A stretch of DNA of 64,000 bases from Ceratobasidium sp. AG-K (GCA_037039685.1 JAWNGF010000003.1:4066571-4130570), one strand, 5' to 3'; positions 12,042 to 25,645 are shown, counted from the first letter of the stretch. Numbers and translations are program-made. The notes: generated by a model from the letters alone, not told the origin.

Positions 12042-15000
12042 TTACTTTCGGGTGGCCCTTGTGCGTAGGGCGCGTGTGGGCGCTGCGGGGGCAGGCTCCG
12101 TCTTGGAAGCCGTCTTGGTCGGAGCGGGAAGCTTGCTTGCGGTGGCAGCCGTCCTCCGAGTGGTCTTGGTCGGCAACGCACTTGGCTTGGCCTTGGTGTC
12201 TGGCTCAGACTCGACAGGATCGACAGCCGCATTCTCCTTGTTTTCGTCGATATCCTTGGGAGCGGCGCGCTTCGTGGTAGTGCGTTTGCCTTTTGCCGTA
12301 TCCGACTCGCCCGTCCTAGTGCGGCTGCGAGTTGCAGGAAGTGATTCTTCGTCATCAGGCTCGATTTTGACAACAGCTGATTTCGCACGGGTAGAGCGCT
12401 TGGTTGGAGATTCGGGAAGGTGAATGACATCCATGGGGTCGCTGTCGTCGACGGTTTCAGTCACGGGAGTAACTGGACGAGCGGCCGAGGCCTCCTTGCG
12501 GCGAGTCGAAGTAGCGCCTGAGGTTGTGGTCCTAGTACGGGTTGAACGAGCAGTAGTCTTGGGCTCCTCAGCTAGCACCGGGATCGTTGTCCCAGCTGCG
12601 CGACTCCTAGTAGACGATGCAGTACGAGTCACTGGAGCGGACTCGGTCGTATGGCTGGCCGCCGAGGCGGTTCGGGTAACACGCTTCGTAGGAGCCTTCA
12701 ACTTCGAGGCTGCAGGCACCATGTCTTCTTTGACTTCGGACTCGGGTTCCGCTTTGACCGCCTTGGTCCGGCGTGGAAGAACAACTGAAACTGTCGTGCC
12801 CGAGGCCTTTCGCGCCAGCGGTTTGCTGCCAGATGGCTCAACTTCTTCTGTGGGAGTCTGAACACGAGAAGGAAGCTTGCTGGGTTCGCGCAAGGTACGA
12901 GTGGCAATGCGGGACGCAGCAGGAGCGATTTTGCTCGTGGAAGGCTCGGGCTTGATGCGGGGGCCACCGGATTTGGAGGAAGCCGCCTGGGAGGATTTGG
13001 CGCGAGACATGCCGGCGGCAGTAGCAATCCTCGAACGAGCGGGGTCGGCAGATTTGGTACGCAACCGGTTGGACTTTGGGTCGACTTCGACAGAAGGCTC
13101 CTCGATTTCAGCTTCGGGTCCAAACAATTGGAGCACGCCATCCAAACCGGCGGGAGTCTGATTGCCAAGCCCTTTGACCTCCTCAGCTCGGAATAGCGCA
13201 CGAATGCCCTTGAGAGCTGGTGTCGAGGGACCAGTCGGCAATGGTACGACAACCTTGATGTCCTCTTGCATAGGTTCGTCTTCTTCTTGAGCGAATTCGT
13301 GGTCTGAAACGGCATCTTGTTCGATATCGCTGTGCTCCTGCTCGTCGTCGGGTCCGGCCTCGATATCGCCATGTTCAGATTCATCCTCCTCATCCTCGCT
13401 ATCAACTTCGCCCTCGTCCATAGATAGCTCAGCTTCTGTCAACTCTTCATCCTCCATCTCTTCCAGTTCTCTCTCGGCCTCCTCAAGCCCCTGCTCGGCT
13501 TCCTCCGACTTGGCGAGCTCCTCAGAGTCCTCAAGTTTGACATTGTTCGACTCGGAATCGGTAAATAATGGGCCGATCGGCGACTCGCGGGCAGCACGGC
13601 TCATGCTCTGGCGACGCATATAGTCGACCTTTTTGCGCAGCGTGTCCATCGCCGACTCGGCAGGTGCCTCTTCTTCGTCCGAGCTGTCGATAGTAATTTC
13701 ATAGTCTGAAGGCTGGGCAAGGGTGGATGCATGCTGCGGAGTGGCTAAAGGAGCGTTGAGGGCGGTACCAGCCAGAGTCATGCGACGATCGTCTGCGTCG
13801 AGTGGTTCAGATTTGACGTGGGCGGCAACGGATTGGCGGCGGTTGGGCAATTGGCGAGGTCCGGCGGCCATGACTGCAAGGGCGGATTGTCGACGGGCAG
13901 CCTGCATACCAGTTAGATAATTACCGCCAAATATGGTATGAAACCCACGAACCTTCTCTTCGAGATCCCAATCGGGCATCTGCTTGGAGCTTAGGATGCC
14001 AGCTTGAACGTCCTGGGCCAGCTCCTCAGGCTCGGGGCTACCTTCTCCGTCACTCTCCGCCTCCTGAGTAGATACAGGCACCCGGCTAGGAAGCCAGGTT
14101 GCATCTCCAGCTCCAGCATTGCCGCTTTCAGCACCAAGTGCGACCGACTTGCGACCAACCTGGGTGCGAGTTAGGTTGGGGCGAGGGACCTGAGGCGTCA
14201 TGAAAGCATTCTAAGAAGGAAACATAAATGAAAAGATATCTCTTTGGACAAGTTTACGTACCAAACGACGAGGCTGCACGGGCGTCTCCTCGGTCTTGAC
14301 TGCGATGTGGGCATCGGCAGGTTCGCCAGTGTGCACAGGATCGGATTCACGTTCAGAGGTCCGAGCGTGATCTTCCTCCTCGACGGCCTCGCCTTGATCA
14401 TCATCTTCGTCCTCAGAGTCGCTTGGGAAGTGGAGCTCCTCGTGCACGTCGTCGGCTGGCTCAGCCTTGATCGAGGTACAACCCTCCTGCCCTCTCTGGT
14501 CAACAATATCCACCTCTTCAGCATCATCAGAGGACGGAGAGCTTTGCTTGGTAGGGCTCTTGAGCAAGTTAGGTAAGATGTTGCCCAACACCGAAAGGGA
14601 AGTGCGAATGCGAGACCCAAGCGGAGCGTTATTGGAGACTTCCTCTTGGCCCTCGTCCTCGTGAGCATGCGTATCGGAGATGTCGCTTTCTACCGAGATA
14701 TCTCCTTCAGAGACAGAGTGTTCCACTGAATTATCAGACTCGTCGCTGAATGAGCCATCGGCGGAGTGGTGAGTCTTGAGACGCTCGGGCGAGACGACCT
14801 CCTCCACAGCATCTTCTTCGTCAGCTTCAGGGTCCTGTACAGTAAGACGATTGACATCGGACGCAAGTCGCACATCAACGTTAGCATCGCCGACCTGATA
14901 GAATGACGAAAGGATCGAATCAAGTTAGAAGGAACGAAGGAACAACGTCACGTGCACACAACACCGAATGTGGAACAAAGCAAATTTCAGCACTCACATC

Positions 15001-16367
15001 GAGAGCGGGATCCGGGTCTGTCTCTGAGTCGGCAAATTCGGGCTCGGCGTCGGCCATTTCAACATCAGCGTCTTCGTCATAGATAGTGGACTCGCGCGGT
15101 TGAAGTTGGTTCAAACGTTCCCGCTCAACGAGTTGACGCTGGGCGGAGCGCAGTAGGACAGCCTTGTGCAGGGAGAAGCGAGCTTTCCTGGCCGGAGTAC
15201 GAGCTGGCTGGGGAGTCGGGGCAGAGGTTTGGGCAGGAGTCGGTGTAGGAGCCGATACAGCATTGCGGTGAAGCGTTGGGCGCTTGGGAGTATAGGAGGA
15301 TCCAGAGGCACGACTAGGTGTGTTGGTAGAAAGAGATTGTTGAGCGACAGGAGCGGGGCTCGCACCCTTGGACGATCGATCCGCAGGGGAACGCCCAACG
15401 TCAAATGGGTTCTCGTTTTCCTTATCCTTGATTATCTCTTCGTCCGAAAGCTCTTCTTCGTCTGAATCATCTTCAACGGCCTCCACAACAACTAGATCCT
15501 TCTCCTCCTCCAATACAACCACACTTTGCGCTCCCCTAGCCCCGACCAAAGTTATCTCTCGCTCTTCATCGGCGAGGGAGAGCGTCTCCCGACCCATGTT
15601 TGTCAAAGGAGATGGACGGGCGGGCGAAAATGGCTTAATTGGGCTCTGAAGCTGTTCGGCGAGGGTCTCTGAGCGACGCCGGCGGTGAGATTTGGGAGTG
15701 GAAGCGTCGGCAGCGGGCTTCGAAGGGGTGAAGACTTGGGCAGATTGAATCATAGAAAGTCGGAGCGCGCGCCTAGGTCGGACAGACATTGGCTCCTGTG
15801 ATCTCATAAGTACGTAAATAGAGCAGAGGCGAGGCTAGAACGTACAGCCATAGCCTTGATACGAAGTTCCTTGGACGGATACTCGAAAACAAAGCGTTTC
15901 CGATAGATTTCGATTTGGGAGTTATTCATGATCGGGATGGTCGTCTCAGACGCCTCCCCGTCAGCATTAGGATTGCGGCCAATGTGGCAGCCGTCTACGA
16001 TGACGCCGTTGAGGCCATAAATAGTGAGAAAAGCCTGGGGGCAAAGGGTACATTAGCGAACTCGAACAGGGCGCTCCCGCCGCGCTTCACTCCCGGAACT
16101 AGCTCACCTTGGCATTCTGGAAGAACAGCTTGCAGTGAATCCCAGATACCCAACCATAAAGCAGTCTAATATCACAGTCATCGTCACTGTACCCGTAGAA
16201 ACTTTCATCAGAACCATGCCTCGTGGTACAACCGATGACACAATTTATACATACCGGCCAAAAGTAGTTTCTTCGCCATCGACAGGATAAGAGTATGCAG
16301 GGCTATTGTTTTTGCGGTTTACTATATGAAGAATGCCATATTTACCCATAGAGGAGGAGTGGGCCAT
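12042..16367 (-). CDS. Large FHA-domain protein with disordered charged tail
   Basis: Six exons: 16367-16255, 16186-16108, 16034-15846, 15795-14998, 14894-14262 and 14210-12042, giving about 1326 residues. The N-terminus is a forkhead-associated (phospho-threonine-binding) domain: GILHIVNRKN, the TTFGR loop around residue 38, a WVSGIHCKL strand and YGLNGVIVDG. The rest is low complexity, rich in Glu/Asp runs, Ser, Pro, Lys and Arg, and looks intrinsically disordered, with many short basic clusters toward the C-terminus. The layout, one N-terminal FHA and a long charged tail, recalls chromosome-associated proteins such as Ki-67, but no repeat or PP1-docking motif was confirmed, so only a nuclear scaffold role is suggested. 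A 51-base stretch in the last exon (from residues KVRGF to YLTGMQ) has intron-like ends in phase and may be spliced, giving 1309 residues. Confidence 0.85.
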
Positions 16368-16967
16368 AGTGAGTCGTGCAGGTCGTTCGAGTCGTCGTGG
16401 TCAACTTGTGCTCCCTAATTAGATCAGCCCAGTGCGTGTTCAGCACGCGTTGTTTGCTCTCGTGGGGGTCGTCACGTGATTACTTCATCCTCCGACTGCA
16501 TGTATTTGAACCCCATCGGCCTGAAATTACCAAATAATTTGTGCACGGACGTATGGCGAGCCTGGTTCACACCCCGTCGCCCGGGGAGAGTTGCGTATCC
16601 AGTTATTTCATGGTTACCCACCTACAGGGGCAGCTTTTGGCTCTAGAAACTACCGCCTCTGCCCAGCCGCTAGACGAAACTCTAGATAGGTCGTCATGAA
16701 TAATCAATTATATTTGTATCCCAAACTTCTTCCCTGAAGCTCAATTCAATACAACCCAGATCGATATGTCGACCCAAATACATCCTGACCAAGCACTTCT
16801 CTCAGTCGTAAAGTGGTACATGTTGTACCGTAAGCTCAAATATGTGCCTCATCCGAAGCCAAAAGGGAATTCAATCATGTAACTTGAGTTCTGATTCCGT
16901 AAATCATCAGCCCATTGAACAATCATACCACACCTAATCACGATCAGTGCGCAGAATGTTTATAAGG
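16368..16967. other. Intergenic region between FHA gene and caspase cluster
   Basis: Upstream of the FHA gene and downstream of the first caspase-like gene. No open frame with recognisable features. It marks the left border of the 27-kb minus-strand C14/NACHT island. Confidence 0.35.
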
Positions 16968-19303
16968 TTATTTGGTTCCAGCAGCTGGGGCCCGCTGGAC
17001 CAGAGTTAAAACTTCAGTTCCCCACTCGCTGTTTGAAAAAATCCCAGTGGATTTCTTGACCACTTTCCTCTTCATGTCGAACGCTGAGTCTTGGGCAAGG
17101 TTGTTCAGCTCGAGAGGATCCGTTGACCAGAACACCTTCAAACATCCTACATCGATTGTCTCGCCGGGATCGAGCCCAAACGGAAGTGGTGTTCCGCCAT
17201 CACGGTCGTCACCGATGGTAAATTCGCCAAAAGCATCGATATCGGGGTCGGCTCTCTTGTTAGCGGTCGTATGTCCAAATTGGTCGTCTGACAAAACCGT
17301 CGTTAGTCGCATGCAAGGGAGGGTAAATAACGATACCGACCGATAAGCAATGTTGCCATATCGAAATAGAACATCCGCACATATAAAGGTCTATCAATTT
17401 TGCTCTTAAGTCGAATCGCGTACAAGTCCTTCTCGTACACTTCGAAGTCCACCACGTTCGTCTCGTCAATATTCAAGTTGACTCGCTCGCTCTCCTTCAC
17501 CTGCCACCAGTATGTATCGGAATACACCCCTTTGAACTTGGCTCGCTCCGCAATCTTGAACATCTCCATTTCGACCAAGCCGCTGGCTTGACCTGCGTTG
17601 GTCTGGTTGAGGTACCAGTTCCACCTTGAAGCTGCGGAAAGGACAGTTTCGACTTCGCTCCGACGCGCGGGCTTACGCTCCCGCAGGGTGGCGACACCAT
17701 ACTTTTTAGCATGGGGATTGCATAGGTGAAATACGACCTCAGGGTGTGCAGGAGACGCACTTGGCGGGCTTGATGACGGACTAGCAAGGTGCTTCCCTGG
17801 GTTGTAAATCTCCACGAGCATGTCTGCACTGTCATCGGTCGGATGCGCGACATAATCGAATTCGCGGAATATCCCACGAGCGGAGTCTTGCACTCCGTTC
17901 TCGAGCTCAGGAAAGATTAGCTGTTTTACTTCGGGGGAGAACCACACTTTGAGCTCGCTCCCTGGCCCCGACTTGACCAATCGTGCGTAGAGCTTTATCT
18001 TTCCCTCTTCATACGGACTTCCAGATTTGCATAACTCCCAGAATTTGTTTTCCGCTTCGACTTTAGGCGCTAATGGAGCCCTCGATACCGCAGGGTAGTC
18101 AGCTACGGCCATCCCTATTATACCCTCGTCGCCCAGTACAGGCTTTGTACGCAATTCCCAAACTGATTGATAGGTTACTCCTGACGCAGCGCCGGCTTGG
18201 AGTATCAAGGTGCCCTGAGTTAGATCGTGAATAACAGGGATGTATGCAATCGTTTGTGAGGGCACGCGGCCGTCGAATAGGAGTCGGTTCCTATGGGCCC
18301 CATAGCAATGTGGTGTTTGTCTACGATCTACATAAGTCTCCGCAAATCCTTCTTTCTCGTCGTGCACTCACTTGGTTAAACAGGGTAATCCAAGCATAAG
18401 ATTATGGTATGAGACTTTATCTACCCCATGCGCCCGAATCGTCCTTAGAAGCGCAGAGGTAAAATCGCCTTTGCCCTCTTCTTCCCATGCTCGCTCATTA
18501 GAGCCGCACGCTGCGAGATGAATGTGGGATGTTTGATGGGAGCACAGTGGAATATTCGTCTCGCGCGCAGAAATATGGAAGGAAGCGGAGACGGGTAGGA
18601 AGATTTTGTCGTCGACGTCGACCGGTATGTCAAACTTGACCTTGGCATTGCGGGCTCGTCTAGTTGCTGAGCCACGGCTACCAGATGCCGAATGACATGA
18701 ATCAAATATCACGGTCTGTAGCTCGTTAGGCAACAAAGTATGTATGGATCTAAGCACTTACAATGTTATCACCCTTGGCTTCAGCGAGTTCGTTCAATAA
18801 CCTCGCTATCGTCTTGTCTGGTATACAGTTCACCCTTTCCCCGCCGTATTCCTCGTCGTAATCGTGGGGAAATATGACCTGGATCTTGGTGACGGCTCTA
18901 TACCGTCCTATCCAACTCTCCGATGCGGGTGTGACACCGCCATGTCCAGCGAAATAAATCAAGATGGGGGATCCACGCTCGATTTGGGGATTATCCCGTA
19001 GATCTTGAAAGCCCTGGATAATATTGGTTCGAGTGGCTTTGGTGTCACGTAAATTGACTATGTGAGAGTGGGGTGTACCAAGATCATCAACCAGAAAATG
19101 AACTATTCTGTCTGCATCGGCAGAGGCACCAAAGAGGTGGGGCTGGTGAAGGTAGTTGTCGATTCCAATGACGAGTGCGTGAAGGGCTGAGACCGATTTG
19201 CTATGTTGAAAGGGTTCTCAACTGGCGGTTGCCGCATAAGAGCAGAAAAAACTACTCACTTCTGGAGTGTAACTACTCCTAAGTGTGAAGCCCCGTCAGA
19301 CAT
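16968..19303 (-). CDS. Caspase-like (peptidase C14) protein, copy 1
   Basis: Five exons: 19303-19260, 19200-18762, 18715-18372, 18320-17341 and 17287-16968, all in phase, 708 residues. Residues about 20-290 are a caspase-fold p20-like domain: LVIGIDNYL, then IYFAGHGG with the catalytic His at 101, and TVIFDSCHSASGS with the catalytic Cys at 168. A roughly 400-residue tail follows, shared with every gene of the cluster: TPHCYG, KLYARLVKSGPGSELKVWF, DRPLYVRMFYFD, GGTPLPF and LKVFWSTDPLEL. The DSCHSA motif differs from the DSCHSG usual in classical metacaspases, and no Gln/Asn-rich prodomain is present. No membrane segment is seen at this start, unlike copies 2-5; an upstream exon could have been missed. 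Probable cysteine protease; substrate unknown. Confidence 0.85.
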
Positions 19304-19969
19304 GGGCGAAATCTTTCAGTAGCGGGGAGTATAGCCTATTGAAGATTCAAATACGTTTAGAAGGGGGAATACAAAGAGATAGGCCTCGTTGGTCTAAAGC
19401 TCTCAGGGCCGTTACCCGGAAATGAGCTTGCCAGAGGCCGCGGAGCCTTAGAACGATGTGGCGATGATATATCAGAAGCAAGCCTAAATTGCCTCCGCCA
19501 CGTAAGTCTGTGGTCTCCAACCGGAACACAAGGACGAAACAAGCCGTGAGTGAGAGGATATCCAGCTAGTCCAGGATCTTTACCGGTCTGTCTAGTGAGG
19601 GTACGCGTCTCAGTACTGTTACGGTAAGGACGGCTGATCGTAGTTGCTAGATTGGCGCTTAGTCGAGTATGACTCATCAACCCATAACCCCGCATATATT
19701 GGGGAGCATCGCATATAGCTTACAATACCGAAGAGCATCGGGAGTTGACTATAATTAAAATGGTTTAATCATCATCATTATTCGGGAACATAGCTTGATG
19801 AGAGCGGTACGACGCATGCAGAACCCGGGTCTGAATCAACTTGGGTTTCAAGAGCAAAAGCAATTGTTTTGAGTCCCAATATATACGTGTACACTTAGTT
19901 AATCAACTGTAAATATCAGAGAAACATACTATATGTGAAACGATAATTTAAGTGGTATATAGAGCACAG
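19304..19969. other. Intergenic region between caspase-like copies 1 and 2
   Basis: Upstream region of copy 1. A minus-strand open frame (19695-19357) has no recognised features. An additional 5' exon of copy 1 may lie here, since other copies begin with a hydrophobic exon, but I could not link one in phase. Confidence 0.3.
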
Positions 19970-22537
19970 TTACACCTCAGGTGTGCTCGGTGCTCTTTGA
20001 ATTATTGGCAAAGTTTCAACCCCCCACTTACTTGCCAGGCGGGCTCCGGCCTGCTTTTTTACAAATCCCCTCGCAATGGTACTTGTTATCTCGAACGCTG
20101 AACCCTGTCCAAGATGATCCAACTCGAGTGGGTCCGTGGACCAAAAGATCTTCAAATAGCCTAGATCGAGTTTCTGACCTGGATCGAGGTCGAAAGAAAG
20201 GGGCATTCCTCCTTTTCTACCATCTCCGATAACGAAATCACCGCCCGCGGGGACAACTGGATCTACGTTTCCGTTGGATGCAGTATGTCCAAAGAGATCA
20301 TCTAGCATTACTGTAGAGTTAATTGGTGGTTCTTCCGGGAAACGCGGAGAGCCTACCGATGGAAAAGGTAGCCGTATCAAAGTAAAACATCCGGACATGT
20401 AGCGGTTCACGTAAGCAACTTCTCAGCCGAACTGCATGTAGATCCTTCGAGCGCACTTCCAAGTCCACCCTGCCCATTTGGATCAAATTTTCCTGCTGTT
20501 CTGGCGGCACAGGCTTCCAATCGTTGGAATAGTCTTCGCCGCACTGGATTCGCTCTCCAATTTTGAACATTTCTACCGAGATTGGTGATTGAGTCGGAGC
20601 CGTGTTGTGATGCTTGAGGTGCATATTCCATCGCGCAGCTGCATATAGAACCGGTTCAATCTGGTCTCGACGGATACGTTTGCGTTGCTGAAGAGTGGAA
20701 ATTCCCAGCTCCTTGGCTATGGGGTTGGAGAGGTGAAATTCTGCCTCTGGTTCAGCGCATGTCCAATGAGAGAGTCCCAGGATGAAGTACATCCACCGCC
20801 ATTTACTCTCTATGGGAGGGTAATATTTCGTCACGGTGATGTCCGAGTCGCCCATGGCCTTATGCGTAACATAGTCGACCTCGTGCTCCTGGCATGGAGT
20901 ATCCCTACTGTCGACTTCGGGGCCAGAAAAAAGCGCACGATCCACCCCGGGGGAAAACCACACCTTGAGTTCGTTCCCCGGGCCAGACTTGATCAGTCGC
21001 GCGTATAATCTCCTGTTTCCCCCTGCCCCACGCCCTTCCTTGCCCTGTGCATAAAACCTCTCGTCCCACGTGTCTTCCTCCGGTATTAGGGTAGTATTTG
21101 ATGCGCCCGGTTTGCCTGCCTTCATCCTGCCTACGACGGACCCATCTCCCTCCGTTGGATTCTCGCGAACTTCCCATGTCGACCCTTTGGTTACGGCTGA
21201 GGAAGTTCCAGCTTGGAGGGTAACGCTTCGAGCCTTTACGTCATAGAAAGTAGGGATGTACGCTGTTTTTCGCGAGGACACACGCCCGTTGAAAAGGATC
21301 CTGGACTTGAACGCGCCGTAGCAATGAGGTGTTTGCCTACAAGCTGGATAAATGCACAATACTTCCACGTTAAACTCACACTTACCTGGGCAGAGATGGT
21401 AATCCCACAACGAGACTGTGATACGACAGCTTGTCCACCCCATAGGTTCTGATCATCTCCAAAAGGGCTGCAGTGAACACACCTCGCCCGTCCTCTTCCC
21501 ACGCTTTCTCGTCAGAACCACATGCCGCAAGATGGATGTGAGACGTTTGGTGGGTATATAGTGGAAGGCTTGTGTGTCGTGAACCCAGTGAGCTTTGTGT
21601 AACGGAGGAAATAATATGGCTATCGATATCTGTAGGGATTGGGAACTTGACCGGCGCATTGCGCGCTCTCCTTAACGAAGGAGACGGAACACGGCTGGCG
21701 GACGCTGAATGACACGAGTCGAATATCACAGTCTTTGGGTTCGTTAGTCGATCGACTAATTGAAAGTAAATAATAAAGGCTGGCTTACGATATTATCACC
21801 CTTGACCGCTGCCATGTGGTTCAACAGCGCTGCTATCGCCTTGTCTGGTATACAATTAATTTTCCCTCCCAATCCGTCGTCCATTCCATAGTCGAACGGA
21901 AATATGACCTGGACCCTCCCAGCGGGCCCGCCGCGCTCTTCCTCCGACGCATTCCCGGCACCTCCGTGTCCCGCAAAATAAATTAGGATAGGATCTCCAT
22001 GCCGGATCCGGGCGTCATTTTGGATGCTTTGGAAAGCTGCGATAATCGCCGACCGAGTGGCCTTTGAGTTACGTAGAATGGATATGTGGGAAAGTGGTAC
22101 GCTTAGATCGAGGGTAAGCAGCTCGAGGATTGAGTTGGCATCGGCGACAGCGCCAGCGAGGGGGGGTTGATGTAAGTAATCATCGATCCCGATGACGAGA
22201 GCATAAAGGTTAGAGCGGTTGGCCCTGCATTATTGAGGGTTAGGATTCTGGTTCCAGGGTTCGGGCGAGAGGAATAGACTTACTGTTCAGCTCTAAATGA
22301 CCCGAGACGGTACACAGCATTCGGAATAAATGCCCATATATTGTACCAGACTCCTAGGCATTGGATAGCGCTAAGAAGGAGCTACTAGCTTCAGTACCAA
22401 TGCAGGTGTGACGAGTGGAATGCATACCGCCTGAGCCAGGTGAGGAAGGCACCTAGGTGGGACCTAGTTTTCTGAAGAACGCAAACTATCATGGTTCCAA
22501 GCACAAGTCTAAAGGCTAGGGTATTAGAAAGTTCCAT
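19970..22537 (-). CDS. Caspase-like (peptidase C14) protein, copy 2, membrane-anchored
   Basis: Six exons: 22537-22428, 22370-22284, 22224-21789, 21732-21386, 21336-20357 and 20301-19970, giving 763 residues, all in phase. The first two exons encode about 65 residues with hydrophobic stretches (FRLVLGTMIVCVL and a second around VWYNIWAFIP), so an N-terminal signal anchor is likely. The caspase domain follows with FAGHGG and VIFDSCHSASAS intact, then HIHLAACGS and the shared tail (QTPHCYGAFKSRILF, LQAGTSSAVT, KVWFSPG, LHVRMFYFD, LKIFWSTDPLEL). The tail is the most diverged among the six copies, with an insertion of aromatic residues near YFILGLSHW. The start codon is a choice: an in-frame Met lies inside the first exon too. 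Confidence 0.82.
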
Positions 22538-23040
22538 GGCGAGTGGGTTGCCAATAACGCTTGTTTCGGCGAATAACGGGCAGAGGATAAAGTGTTATGT
22601 CCAAGGAATGGGGGGGGGGGGTGCCTGGCATGGACAAGTATGTATAAGCCGTATCGATCCTAAAATTATGTTCCGGACATACTTACACCATTATACAACC
22701 ACGACCGGCACGAAACCACGCATTGCAAATCCTCCTGCGACAAAAAATGAGGAGCGGATGAGGCAAAGCGAGACATGTCAGGGAGCATTTGGAATGGTCC
22801 TAAATCCCTGAGAACGCCGAAGTTACCCGGGTTCCATGCAAATGTCGAGAACATTTGCGGACGCGAGGGTGTATCGTTGACCATTCCAATCTCCGGGTGC
22901 GGCGTATCACATGACATCATGCTGTCAAACCTCACACCAATATCCCTCGTCTATATTGTTCCGCCGTAGACTCAGAAAGCTCGATAAATTCAAAATTAAA
23001 GCTAACAAGCGGTCTGGATAGAAAGCGCCATCCGTGGCTA
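22538..23040. other. Intergenic region between copies 2 and 3
   Basis: Contains a run of about a dozen G near 22609-22620 and no supported gene. It should hold the promoter of copy 2 and the 3' end of copy 3. Confidence 0.3.
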
Positions 23041-25645
23041 TTATACATTGTCTCGAGGCCTTCGCTGTACTAGTATCATGCTTGTAGTTCCCCAGTCACT
23101 TTTCTCGTCTTTCTGACGCAGCACTCCAACCTTTCTTCCCTGTCTGCCTGGTTTCATCTCAAACGCCGAATCCTGCCTAAGGCCATCCAACTCAAGAGGA
23201 TCTGTCGACCAAAACACCTTCATGCAACCCACATCAATCGTATCGTCAGGTTCTAATTCGAATGGGAGTGGTGTTCCACCCTCAGCGTCGTCCCCAATGA
23301 TAAACTCGCCCTGGCTGAGGATATCGGCGTCTGCTTTGCCATTGGCAACTGTGTGTCCGAACTGGTCGTCTGATAGTGACTCGGCTTAGCCGAGCGTTAG
23401 TAGAAGAAGGAATGTAATACTCACTGATACAAAATGTTCTCATATCAAAGTAGAACATTCGCACATACAATGGCCTCTTCACTTCACTCTTCAGTCGCAC
23501 CCCATACAGATCCTCCCCACGTACGTCGAAATCTACCACCCCTGTCTGATTCATATAACTACCGCGCTTATCAGCCTTTAGCTGCCGCCAGCGTGTGTCC
23601 GAATACCGCCCGTTAACCCGACTTCGCTCCGCAATTTTGAATATGTCCATTTCAACTAAAGTGCGGGTATGTTTATCGTTGGTATGTTTATCGTTGGTGT
23701 GTTCGTCCTTGGGATGTTCACCGTTGGTATGTCGAAGATACCAGTGCCATCGTGCAGCAGCGAACAGGATAGTCTCAACTTCTTTTCGACGCGCAGGTTT
23801 ACGTTGCGGTAGGGTGGAAATACCGTACTTCGTAGCGTAGACATTGCACAATACGAACTCCACCTCTGGCACTGCACTAGATTCATTTGAAGTCGTTGGT
23901 GCGCGGCTAGGGGGAGTTTCCTTCGGCTCGTAAATCCTTACCACCATATCCGCACTGTCCTGGGCAGTATGTGCAACGTACCCGAACTCGTGGGACACCT
24001 CGCTCGAGAACTGAGGGTTCCCATCCTCGAGCTTGGGGAGGATCAGTTTCTTCGCCTCAGGAGAGAACCACACTTTGAGTTCGTTTCCTAGTCCAGACCT
24101 GACTAGCCTTGCATACAGCTTCAGCTTCTTGTTCTCGTATAATGTTCCGGATTCGCAATGTTTCCAGAACTCGGCGTCCTCTGCGTTCTCCGCCTGCATT
24201 TTGGTCGTTGATATTCCCGGATGGTGGGCCATAATTTTTCCTAATATCCCCTCATCGCCGAGTATTGCGTATTGGCGTAACTCCCAGACCGACTCATGAG
24301 TCACGCCTGACGCAACTCCGGCTTGGAGGGTCAAGGACTTCTCGATGGGATCATAGATGACAGGAACGTATACAACCTTCCGCGAGGGAACATGACCATC
24401 AAAAAAAAGGCGGTCTCTGTGTGCGCCATAGCAATGGGGCGTTTGTCTGCAGACTAAATAAACAATCTGTACCCTCGGATTTGAATACACTTACTTGGCT
24501 AGATAAGGCAGTCCCATGATGAAATTGCGATATGTCACTTTGTCTATCCCGTGTGCTCGGATCGTTTTCAAGAAAGCTTCAGTAAATTCCCCATGGCCAT
24601 CTTCTTCCCATGCATGCTCGTTAGAACCACATGCCGCGAGGTGAATATGCGACTTTTGGTGGGCACTGAATGGGGAGCCCAGGTAGCGAGGAGCAGCGCC
24701 AGTGGCGGAGGGGGTATATGCGAGGACATCCTTATCAATATCCGTAGGGATTTCAAACATGACCTTCGCAGCACGCGCCCGCCTCCCGCCCCCGGTAGAC
24801 AATACTCGACTACCGGACGCCGAGTGACAGGAATCAAAAATGACAGTCTTCCAACTTGTCAGCTCGAATCCCATGAGCAACCAGGAACTTACAATGTTAT
24901 CCCCCCGGGCTTTGGCTAGGTTGTTCAACAACCCCGCTATAGTCCAGTCCGGTATGCAGTTGACCTTTTCTTTACTCCCGTCTTTCCCTACAAATTCTTT
25001 ACCATAATCGTGGGGGAATATGACCTGGATCTTGCTGGCGCTTCCGTGCCACTGGGTCTGCTCTCTTGACGGTTCTACCAATCCCCCGTGCCCAGCGAAG
25101 TAAATCAGGATAGGTGACTCTTGGATCCCGTTGTTATCCTGTAGCTTCCTAAAGGCACTGATAATACTCTCTCGAGTGGCCGCCTCGTTGCAGAGATAAG
25201 TTATATGAGATGGCGGTGTGCCAAGATCGTTGACTAAGAAATGGCGTATTTTGTTGGCGTCGTGAACGGCACCGGCGAGATGAGGTTGATTCAGATATAC
25301 GTCGATGCCGATGACGAGTGCATGGAGTGAGGAAACCGGGGAACTACCCGACGTGTTCGTTCACCAGTGCAATATCCGGTATACACATCGCCACTTACCA
25401 TTGGACCGTAACTGCCCCTTCCGGCGCTTGATCGTCAGAGACAATTGTTTGCTCTGGCTCGATTATGACTAGTTCATCTGACCTATTATAAGATTAGATA
25501 ATTAGATGCATAAATCTATGGCGAAGGAAGAGGGAGCATACTGATTGTGACTTGCGAAGAGACCACCCAGGCTCAATAATAGGAATATCCAGGGGAGGAA
25601 ACAAGCAATTAGAGTCGCCACTACGACACAACATGATAACTGCAT
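23041..25645 (-). CDS. Caspase-like (peptidase C14) protein, copy 3, membrane-anchored
   Basis: Six exons: 25645-25542, 25482-25399, 25343-24893, 24847-24495, 24446-23425 and 23369-23041, all in phase, 780 residues. Exon 1 is a clear signal anchor (VVVATLIACFLPWIFLLLSL); exon 2 adds a short acidic linker. The caspase domain has IYFAGHGG and TVIFDSCHSASGS, with an insertion of charged residues between them. The shared tail is complete (QTPHCYGAHRDRLFF to WGTTSMILVQR). A short tandem repeat of His-Thr-Asn-Asp-Lys units sits in the tail around 23655-23725, just before the VEMDIFKIAER motif, and is absent from the other copies. The anchor predicts a membrane-bound protease; topology cannot be read from sequence alone. 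Confidence 0.87.

Noticed and set aside
12022..12861. Long plus-strand open frames antisense to the FHA gene
   Set aside because: They mirror the low-complexity GC-rich coding strand of the FHA gene; composition, not coding, explains them.
16968..19303. Classical type I metacaspase
   Set aside because: No Gln/Asn-rich prodomain, DSCHSA instead of DSCHSG, and a long unrelated C-terminal tail.
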